Shown: in pieces, positions 1 to 5,773 of the stretch | How the letters are laid out: every line of letters begins with the position of its first letter | How positions within the stretch are numbered: the stretch's first letter is position 1 | Assembly (NCBI GenBank): GCA_046728975.1 | Contig: JBKPFU010000056.1 | Coordinates: 1-13,797, forward strand | Direction: 5' to 3' | Length of the DNA: 13,797 nucleotides | Source of the DNA: JBKPFU01 sp046728975 | Lineage (GTDB): Bacteria; Actinomycetota; Thermoleophilia; Gaiellales; Gaiellaceae | Notes under the pieces: model-generated | Databases searched by the model: none | What the model saw: only the letters and a program-made list of their open reading frames with translations | Told to the model about the DNA's origin: nothing | Translations under genes and position numbers: made by a program

Positions 1-631
1 GAAGAGCCCGAAGGAGCGCGACGGCCGGCCGCTGCCACGCCTTCGGCTGCGCCGCTCCGTGTCGGTCGACGTGCCGCTCATACACGTGGCGATGGTAGAG
101 GGCGGAGACGGGGAACCCCCACGCGACGCACTTCTCGACCCGCAAGTCGACGGCAGCCGTGGCGTCGAGGAGGCCGGCGCGCGAGTAACGGCGAAGGTGG
201 CCCGCCCAGCGGTCGCTCGGGCCGAACCAGTCGGGGTTGGCCGGCACGGACGCGGCGAGGACGCCCCCGGCGACGAGCACGCGTCGACACTCCGCGAGCG
301 CGGCCTGGTCGTCCGCGACGTGCTCCAGCACTTCGCCCAGAACGACGGCGTCGAACGTCTGCTCCCGGAAGGGAAGCGCCGAGACGTCGGCTTGGACTAC
401 GTCACCGCCCGTGCGCTCCCGCAGGACGGCGACCGCGGCCTCCGAGGCGTCGCCGCTGGTCACCTGGAATCCCCGCTCGACCAAGCGCTGCGAGAAGGTC
501 CCCTGGCCTGCGCCCGCGTTGAGCACCTTCCGGCCCGGCTCGGCCTTGAGCAGGAGCGCGAGCAGCAGTCGCTCCCGCAGGTCGTGGCGCGGCCCGATGA
601 AGTCGGGCGCCGTTCCCCACTCGTGCGTCAC
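1..631 (-). CDS. Class I SAM-dependent methyltransferase (3' end outside window)
   Basis: Transfers a methyl group from S-adenosylmethionine; the acceptor cannot be read from the sequence, though its place after two glycosyltransferases suggests a sugar or lipid-linked glycan. I translated 210 codons from GTG 631. The SAM-binding glycine motif is VLNAGAGQGTFS at residues 36-47, followed by the acidic GDAS at 60-63 ending strand 2, ADVSALPF at 81-88, VVLGEVLEHV at 96-105 (usual Methyltransf_11/23 motif) and LVAGGVLAASVPANP at 119-133. The GTG start overlaps the TGA of the upstream glycosyltransferase gene in a four-base GTGA, a usual coupling arrangement. The frame stays open to base 1, so the C-terminus is missing from the window. 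The fold is certain; the substrate is unknown. Confidence 0.85.
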   Translation of the reverse strand, partial: MTHEWGTAPDFIGPRHDLRERLLLALLLKAEPGRKVLNAGAGQGTFSQRLVERGFQVTSGDASEAAVAVLRERTGGDVVQADVSALPFREQTFDAVVLGEVLEHVADDQAALAECRRVLVAGGVLAASVPANPDWFGPSDRWAGHLRRYSRAGLLDATAAVDLRVEKCVAWGFPVSALYHRHVYERHVDRHGAAQPKAWQRPAVALLRAL

Positions 632-1641
632 CGGATCAGCTCCTCGATCAGGCCGCGCCACCTTCTCCCGAGCACCTCTTCGCTCGCCTCGCGTTCGAAT
701 GCGGCGTGGCCTCCCGCCGACAGCCGCCGCGCCAGCTGCGGGTCGTCGGCAAGTCGGCGGAGCGCGGCTGCGAGCGCTCCGGCGTCGCCGGGCGGGACGA
801 GAAGGGCGTTTTCGCCGTCGGCCAGAAGCTCGCGCGCCGCCGGCGTGTCGGCTGTGACGAGCGGCGTCCCGCATGCGATCGCCTGGAACCCCTTGTTCGG
901 GATCACGCGCTGCGCCTTCGCCGTCGTGCCAAAGATCCCGAGGGCGCACCCGGCCCGGTGGAGCTCGGACGGCAGGTCGTGATACTCGACCCAAGGGACC
1001 CAGTCAACGTTTGGCGGGCGGCTGTCGAGCAACCGCTCCAGCTGGCCGCTGCCAATCACCCGAAACCGCAGCTCGGGCTCGAGACGCGCTGCTTCGAGCA
1101 CCGTGGCCACCCCGTGCAGCGGGATCAACTTGCCGTAGAAAAGGGCCGTGAAGGGCTCGGCCCGAGACCAGCCGGGCCGGAAGAGCCGCTCCTCGGCGCC
1201 GATAAAGCAGACGGCCAAGCGGTCTTCCGGGAGGTCGGCCAGCGAGTGCAGGTAGGCCGCGTTCGCTGCCGTGTCGGCCGTTACGAGGTCGGCGGCGCGA
1301 AGGGCCCGACGGTCGATGGCGCGAAGCGCCCGCGCCGCGAGCGAGCCTTCGGCGAACCGCCGCCGGTCCTCGACGAGGGTGTCGGTCAGCGTGACCAGCG
1401 GGTTGAACACCACGGGCTTTCCCCGGGCCGCCCGCCGCGCAGGCGCGACATCGAGGTACCCGGGGTAGCCGACCAAAACGGCGTCGAAGGTCTCCGGGGA
1501 GCGGCGCAGCAGTCGCGCCTCGGCCAGCGCGAGCCGCGCCGCCGTCGCGGCCCCCGCGCGCCACTTGTGGCGATGCCCCTCCCAGACCGGTTCGTGCCGT
1601 TCCACCACCTCGACACCTGCTCCCCGCAGGCAGGAGACCAC
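628..1641 (-). CDS. Family 4 (GT-B) glycosyltransferase
   Basis: Retaining GT-B glycosyltransferase, probably adding a sugar from a nucleotide donor to a surface glycan or glycolipid. Numbered from GTG 1641, the C-terminal donor domain shows ALFYGKLIPLHG at 166-177, FRVIGSGQ at 193-200, GIFGTTAKAQRVIPNKGFQAI within 235-255, and the donor-binding loop CGTPLVTADTPAARELL at 257-273 with DGENALLVPPGD at 275-286. VLVGYPGYLDV at 55-65 and VFNPLVTLTDT at 78-88 belong to the N-terminal domain. GTG 1641 is the first ATG, GTG or TTG in frame, but it would delete the first Rossmann strand, which is encoded just upstream (see 1642-1701). The real product therefore probably begins near 1701. It ends by overlapping the methyltransferase start (GTGA) and follows the GT2 gene directly, so it lies in one operon. 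Confidence 0.85.
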   Translation of the reverse strand: MVSCLRGAGVEVVERHEPVWEGHRHKWRAGAATAARLALAEARLLRRSPETFDAVLVGYPGYLDVAPARRAARGKPVVFNPLVTLTDTLVEDRRRFAEGSLAARALRAIDRRALRAADLVTADTAANAAYLHSLADLPEDRLAVCFIGAEERLFRPGWSRAEPFTALFYGKLIPLHGVATVLEAARLEPELRFRVIGSGQLERLLDSRPPNVDWVPWVEYHDLPSELHRAGCALGIFGTTAKAQRVIPNKGFQAIACGTPLVTADTPAARELLADGENALLVPPGDAGALAAALRRLADDPQLARRLSAGGHAAFEREASEEVLGRRWRGLIEELIR

Positions 1642-1701
1642 CTGCGCGTTGCGCGGGTAGTCCCGCTCGTACGTGCCGAAGTAGAGGACCCGGAGCGCTA
1701 C
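1642..1701 (-). other. N-terminal extension of the GT4 gene without a canonical start codon
   Basis: The GT4 frame stays open upstream of GTG 1641 back to a TGA at 1716-1714. It encodes LRVLYFGTYERDYPRNAQ from 1695 to 1642, which has the form of a GT4 N-terminus: a hydrophobic first strand, then a glycine turn. None of the 24 codons before GTG 1641 is ATG, GTG or TTG. The best-placed codon is GTA at 1701-1699, which overlaps the TAG stop of the GT2 gene (1700-1698) in a four-base GTAG. That is the same geometry as the GTGA overlap at the other end of this gene. Initiation at GTA is an inference; a base error or population variant is the main alternative. Confidence 0.5.
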
Positions 1702-2636
1702 GACAGGATCTCGTCAACGTGCATGTCAGCCCGTTCGCGGTCGCCGACGCGCTCCTCGTGGTACGTCGTCAGCATCTCGCTGATCAGCCCGAGCGAAAAG
1801 AACTGCAGGCCCACCACGACGAGCAGCACGCCCAGGACGAGCAGCGGCCGATGGCCGATCGCCTCGCCGCTGATTTTCAGCGCCGTCAAATAGACGAGCA
1901 CGGCAACGCCGACAAAGCCCAGGATGAGGCCGAGCCCACCGAACAGGTGCAGAGGGCGGTGCCGGTAGCGGCCGAGGAACGAAATGGTGAGGAGGTCGAG
2001 AAACCCGCGCAAGTACCGCTCGATGCCGTAACGCGAGCGGCCCTCGCGGCGCGGCCGGTGGTGAACCGGGACCTCGGCGATCCGATAGCCGCGGTAATGC
2101 GCGAGCACAGGAATGAAGCGGTGGAGCTCGCCGTACAGCTTGAGCCCGCGAACGACGCCGGCCCTGTATGCCTTCAGGCCGCAATTCATGTCGTGGAGGC
2201 GCACGCCGGAGATGCGCCCGGTCGCCCAGTTGAAGATCCGCGAGAGGATTCGGCGTGTCCAGCGGTCCCGCCGCCGCGCTTTCCACCCCGAGACGAGATC
2301 GAACCCTTCGTCGAGCTTCGTCAGCAGGCGCGGGATCTCCGCCGGGTCGTCCTGGAGGTCGGCATCGATGGTCACGATCAGCTCTCCCTGCGCCTGCGCG
2401 AAGCCTGCGGCAAGCGCCGCCGCCTTCCCGAAGTTCCGGCGCAGCCGGACGACACGGGCTTGTTGATGGGCGGCATGCAGGCGTGTGAGCGCGGCGAACG
2501 ACCCGTCGGTGGACCCGTCGTCGACGAAGACGGCTTCCCACGGTTCGCCGCCCGGATCGAGCGCGGCTTGCAGCTCCTCGAAGAGCAGCGCGAGCGTCCG
2601 CTCTTCGTTGTGGACCGGCACGACGACCGAGATCAC
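1698..2636 (-). CDS. Family 2 glycosyltransferase, DPM1/GtrB-like, membrane-anchored
   Basis: Transfers a sugar from a nucleotide donor, most likely to polyprenyl phosphate on the inner face of the membrane, making a lipid-linked sugar for surface polymers. At 312 residues it has the usual GtrB/DPM1-like length. SVVVPVHNEE at 3-12 and VFVDDGSTDGS at 36-46 form the nucleotide-binding part, RRNFGKAAALAAGF at 66-79 is the family motif, and DADLQDDP at 91-98 carries the metal-binding D-x-D. HDMNCGLKAYR at 148-158 and the VPVHHRPR...GRSRYG segment (189-204) are typical of the family. Two transmembrane helices follow, about 231-253 and 264-288. The start is GTG 2636, 11 nt after the kinase stop, with no clear Shine-Dalgarno sequence. 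The family is certain; the sugar is not determinable. Confidence 0.93.
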   Translation of the reverse strand: MISVVVPVHNEERTLALLFEELQAALDPGGEPWEAVFVDDGSTDGSFAALTRLHAAHQQARVVRLRRNFGKAAALAAGFAQAQGELIVTIDADLQDDPAEIPRLLTKLDEGFDLVSGWKARRRDRWTRRILSRIFNWATGRISGVRLHDMNCGLKAYRAGVVRGLKLYGELHRFIPVLAHYRGYRIAEVPVHHRPRREGRSRYGIERYLRGFLDLLTISFLGRYRHRPLHLFGGLGLILGFVGVAVLVYLTALKISGEAIGHRPLLVLGVLLVVVGLQFFSLGLISEMLTTYHEERVGDRERADMHVDEILS

Positions 2637-2647
2637 GTGCTTTGAGA

Positions 2648-3880
2648 CTAGCCGCCCGGCAGCGTCGGCACCGTTGTCGGAGTCGTCACCGTCGGCAGTG
2701 TCTCGGTCGTAACCGGAAGCGTCGGCGTCGTGGTCGGGGGCGGCGGCGGAGGCGGCGGGGGCGGTGCTGCGGTGGTCGGCGGAGGCGGCGGCTTGGCAGT
2801 AGTGGTGGTGCCCGTCGTCTGGCGCGTCGTCGACTCGGTCGTGCCTGTTCGAGACGCCGTCGGCGCCTGGGAGCCACTCGTCGGGTGGACGGCCTTGGTG
2901 GTCGGAGGATGCTCGCTTGTCCCATCGTCGCGCGTGGCGACGATCGCGAGAGCCACCCCCGCGGCGGCAAGCAAGGCAGTCGTTACTGCGATGATCGCCG
3001 CCCGCGGAGGGCGTCGAAGCGGACGCCGGATGACCTGCGTGACCTGCGTGGCGCCGGCGCTCGGGGGGAGCGCGACGGTCGTTGGAGCGACTCCCAGTGC
3101 CTCGGCGAGCGCGACTCCGTCGGCCGGTCGGCCGTCCGGTTCCTTGACCAGCGCCGCGTCGGCCAATGCCGCGAGGCTTGCCGGCGCGTCCGGCCGCAGG
3201 TCGGAGACTGACGGCGGCTGCTCCCGGAGATGCTTGGCCGCGAGCTCGAGCGACGTCTCCCCCTCGAACGGCAGCCGCCCGGTGAGGAGGCGAAACAAGA
3301 TCACGCCGAACGAGTAGACGTCGCTGGCGGCAGTTGCCGGTTCACCGGCCGCCTGCTCCGGCGAGATGTAAGCAGCGGTCCCAAGGAGGGTCCCAGTCTC
3401 GGTCAGCGTGCCGGCGCCGCCGACCCTGGCGATGCCGAAGTCGGCGAGCTTGGCAGTGCCCTCGGCGTCGAACAGGACGTTCGAGGGCTTCAGGTCGCGA
3501 TGAACGACCCGGCGACTGTGAGCGTGGGCGAGGCCGGCCGCGATTTCACGCGCCAGCCGCGCCGTCTCCTCGTCCGGAAGCGGCTCGCCGGGGCGCAATC
3601 GCTCCTCGAGCGTGCCGCCCGGCAGGTACTCGAGCACCATGTACGGCCGGCCTTCTTCCGTGCTCCCGTAGTCGAACAGCCGGCAGATGTGCGGATGCCC
3701 CAGCGACGCCACGGCATGAGCCTCACGATCAAAGCGCGCGGGATCGGCGTCTCGTCCGAGGAGCTTGAGGGCGACTCGGCGATCGAGCTCGAGGTCTTGC
3801 GCCGCCCAGACCTCGGCCATGCCCCCGAGGCCAAGCTGTTCGTCCAGGCGGTAGCGGCCACCGATGACCTGCTGGGCCAC
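2648..3880 (-). CDS. Membrane Ser/Thr protein kinase, PknB-like, with Pro/Thr-rich outer tail
   Basis: Hanks-type kinase that phosphorylates Ser/Thr of cytoplasmic targets. All catalytic elements are present: glycine loop GLGGMAEVW at 17-25, Lys39 in VALKLL, helix-C Glu53, catalytic loop HRDLKPSN at 127-134 (Asp129, Asn134), Asp147 in the DFG motif, an activation loop with several Thr residues (158-168), and SPE at 173-175. A linker leads to one transmembrane helix at about 294-316. The roughly 94-residue external tail is rich in Pro and Thr, with runs of five and ten prolines and no PASTA repeats, so it may be a wall-spanning or O-glycosylated stalk. The start is GTG 3880, six bases after a TAAGCT -10-like element and without a Shine-Dalgarno sequence. 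It heads the glycosyltransferase operon, which could be among its targets (inference). Confidence 0.95.
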   Translation of the reverse strand: MAQQVIGGRYRLDEQLGLGGMAEVWAAQDLELDRRVALKLLGRDADPARFDREAHAVASLGHPHICRLFDYGSTEEGRPYMVLEYLPGGTLEERLRPGEPLPDEETARLAREIAAGLAHAHSRRVVHRDLKPSNVLFDAEGTAKLADFGIARVGGAGTLTETGTLLGTAAYISPEQAAGEPATAASDVYSFGVILFRLLTGRLPFEGETSLELAAKHLREQPPSVSDLRPDAPASLAALADAALVKEPDGRPADGVALAEALGVAPTTVALPPSAGATQVTQVIRRPLRRPPRAAIIAVTTALLAAAGVALAIVATRDDGTSEHPPTTKAVHPTSGSQAPTASRTGTTESTTRQTTGTTTTAKPPPPPTTAAPPPPPPPPPPTTTPTLPVTTETLPTVTTPTTVPTLPGG

Positions 3881-3885
3881 CGGGG

Positions 3886-3892
3886 TAGCTTA
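3886..3892. promoter_or_regulatory. Symmetric TANNNTA -10 element between kinase gene and moeA
   Basis: The 19-bp gap between the two divergent GTG starts contains TAGCTTA. On the plus strand TAGCTT (3886-3891) lies 8 bases before the moeA GTG at 3900. On the minus strand TAAGCT (3892-3887) lies 6 bases before the kinase GTG at 3880. Both fit the TANNNT -10 consensus at a spacing that would give leaderless transcripts. I see no clear -35 element on either side. Confidence 0.5.
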
Positions 3893-3899
3893 TGCGGCG

Positions 3900-5093
3900 G
3901 TGGCGCGACTCCCGACGTTCGACGAGGCGCAGCGGCTGGTGCTCTCCCGCGTCCAGAGGCTCGAGCCCGAGCCGGTCCCAATCGACGCCGCAGCCGGGCG
4001 TTTCCTGGCCGAAACGGCTCGGTCGACGGTGGATCTCCCGCCGTTCCCGAGCTCGGCGATGGACGGGTTCGCGGTGCGGTCAAGCGACACTCCCGGCGAG
4101 CTTCCGATCGTGTTCCGTGTCGCTGCCGGACGTCCGGCGCCGCGACCGCTGGAGCGAGGAGAGGCGATGGCGATCGCGACCGGCGGCGTCGTACCCGAGG
4201 GAGCGGATGCCGTCATACCTGTCGAGGATGTTGTCGAGAGGGACAACAAAGTTGAGATCGATACCTCTGTCCCGCGCGGAAGCAATATTCGTCCAGCCGG
4301 CGGAGACATTCGCGCGGGCGACCCGGTCGTCGAGGCCGGAACGCGGCTGGGCCCGGCCCAGATCGGCGCCCTGGCGGCCGCCGGCGTCGCCGAGGTGGTG
4401 TGCGCCCGAGCCCCGCGCGCCGCCGTCCTCGCAACGGGAACCGAGCTTCGGGCTCCGGGGGAGAAGCTCAACCCCGGCGAGATCTACGAGGCCAACGGGC
4501 TGATCGTGAGCGCGCAGCTCGTGGCCGCGGGAGCGGCTGTCGAGCGGCTCGCGGCCGTCACGGATGACGCCCACGCCCATCGGGACGCGCTGGAGCGCGC
4601 GCTCCAGGCAGACGTCGTGGTCACCACGGGCGGCGTGTCCGTCGGGCCGCACGACCTCGTGCGTGGAATCGAGGCCGAGCTCGGCGTCGAGGAGGTGTTC
4701 TGGCGCGTGGCCGTGAAGCCGGGGAAGCCCGTGTCGTTCGGGGTGCGGGAACGGACGCTCGTGTTCGGCCTACCGGGGAACCCCGTCTCAGCGCTCGTCG
4801 GCTTTCAGCTGTTCGTGCGGCCGGCCGTGCTGGCCCTTCAGGGCGCAACCGACCCGCTACCGCGCTTCGCGCCCGGCGTGCTGGCGCGCGCCGTCCGGCG
4901 GAATCCGGAGCGAGACGAGCTGTTGCGCTCGACTGCGCAGGCAACGGACGGCGCGACCGTCGTCGAGCCGGTCTCGGGGCAGGAATCGCACATGATCGCA
5001 CGGGCCGCCACGGCGGACTCACTCCTGCTGGTGCCTCGCGGCGAGGGTGTGCTGGAGGCCGGCTCCTCCGTTCGGTACCTGGCGCTTGACTAG
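3900..5093 (+). CDS. moeA: Molybdopterin molybdenumtransferase MoeA
   Basis: Inserts molybdate into adenylylated molybdopterin in the last step of molybdenum cofactor synthesis, in the cytoplasm. From GTG 3900 it is 397 residues, a normal MoeA length. Family motifs in order: PPFPSSAMDGFAVR at 47-60 (with the conserved Asp55), TGGVVPEGADAVI at 94-106, GSNIRPAGGDI at 127-137, ATGTEL at 178-183, NGLIVSAQL at 199-207, TTGGVSVG at 242-249, VAVKPGKPVSFG at 270-281 and GLPGNPVSA at 290-298. The C-terminal domain IV follows to the end. The frame is also open back to ATG 3864, but that would overlap the divergent kinase gene, and the family alignment begins at ARLPTFDEA, so GTG 3900 is preferred. Its stop shares the palindrome CTAG with the convergent sortase-like gene. 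No other Mo-cofactor gene is visible here. Confidence 0.96.
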   Translation: MARLPTFDEAQRLVLSRVQRLEPEPVPIDAAAGRFLAETARSTVDLPPFPSSAMDGFAVRSSDTPGELPIVFRVAAGRPAPRPLERGEAMAIATGGVVPEGADAVIPVEDVVERDNKVEIDTSVPRGSNIRPAGGDIRAGDPVVEAGTRLGPAQIGALAAAGVAEVVCARAPRAAVLATGTELRAPGEKLNPGEIYEANGLIVSAQLVAAGAAVERLAAVTDDAHAHRDALERALQADVVVTTGGVSVGPHDLVRGIEAELGVEEVFWRVAVKPGKPVSFGVRERTLVFGLPGNPVSALVGFQLFVRPAVLALQGATDPLPRFAPGVLARAVRRNPERDELLRSTAQATDGATVVEPVSGQESHMIARAATADSLLLVPRGEGVLEAGSSVRYLALD

Positions 5094-5773
5094 GCCGGAT
5101 AGCTCGGGCCGCCTCGCGGCCTTACCCGGACCGGCCGGGCGTAGACGAGGTAGCGACGCGAAGGGAAGAAGCGCGGCCGGCCCGCCTCGAGCGTCAGCGT
5201 CTCGCGGCCGAGCGAGCGGAGCCGGGCCGGGCTGTCTTTGGGGAAGATCGCGTGACCGGTAACCGCGTAGCGGACGACCGCATACGGAAGCTCGAGCGTG
5301 ACGACGTCGCCGTGCCTGAGGCGGTCGATGCGGTCGAAGGGCGCGCCGAACATCGTCCGGTGGCCGGCGAGGTAGACGAGTTGACCCTCACCGGGCATGT
5401 AGGTGCGCAGGTCGCGCCCGGGACCGCTCCGTAGCGAGCGCGCGTCCGCGCCGTTGACGACGATCATGGCCAGGTCGAGGCGCGGGATCCGCAGGCGTCC
5501 AATCGCAGCACCTCGTTTGCTCTTCCTCCGGTAACGCGCGGCTTCGGCGGCGATCTCCCGGCGGATCGTCTCGACCGCGGAGCCTCGGATCACACGGAGG
5601 CGGCCGAATTCGTCGACGCGCTTCGCATATGCGCTTTCGAGCCGATCCTGTTTCCACGTGGTGTAAAGCGCGCTGAACGGCTCCTGCCAGCGCCAGACGA
5701 CGACCGCCCATGCGGCCGCGACGAGAGCCAGGACGACCACCGTCGCCCCGACGCGACGAAGCAAATTCGACAT
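5090..5773 (-). CDS. Sortase-fold membrane protein lacking the catalytic cysteine
   Basis: It has the layout of a class D/E-like sortase: an N-terminal membrane anchor at about 9-27, a variable extracytoplasmic stretch, then the sortase barrel. IGRLRIPRLDLAMIVVNG (91-108) is the usual first barrel strand, and YLAGHRTMFGAPFDRIDRL (134-152) holds the catalytic-type His138. Where active sortases read TLTTC or similar followed by a strand and an Arg, this protein reads TLTLEAGRPRFF (192-203), then RRYLVYARPV with Arg206/207. There is no cysteine anywhere in its 227 residues, so ordinary transpeptidation is not expected. ATG 5773 overlaps the TGA of the M28-like gene (TGATG), with an AGAAGG Shine-Dalgarno-like sequence just before it, so the two are translationally coupled. 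It may be a binding or scaffold protein. The fold assignment is strong; inactivity is inferred. Confidence 0.85.
   Translation of the reverse strand: MSNLLRRVGATVVVLALVAAAWAVVVWRWQEPFSALYTTWKQDRLESAYAKRVDEFGRLRVIRGSAVETIRREIAAEAARYRRKSKRGAAIGRLRIPRLDLAMIVVNGADARSLRSGPGRDLRTYMPGEGQLVYLAGHRTMFGAPFDRIDRLRHGDVVTLELPYAVVRYAVTGHAIFPKDSPARLRSLGRETLTLEAGRPRFFPSRRYLVYARPVRVRPRGGPSYPA

Noticed and set aside
1004..1717. Possible frameshifted version of the GT4 gene starting at TTG 1717
   Set aside because: That frame gives an Arg/Gly-rich product without GT motifs. The GT4 frame itself is continuous from 1713 to 628, so no frameshift is needed.
706..1893. 395-codon plus-strand frame across the GT4 and GT2 genes
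   Set aside because: It spans two well-identified minus-strand genes and encodes a low-complexity, Arg-rich product; antisense shadow.
2730..2790. GGC/GGT-rich tract that looks like a simple repeat
   Set aside because: It is the reverse strand of the Pro/Thr codons in the kinase tail and is explained by coding, not by a separate repeat element.
3230..4255. 341-codon plus-strand frame spanning the kinase/moeA junction
   Set aside because: It overlaps two certain genes in the wrong strand or frame and has no known motif.
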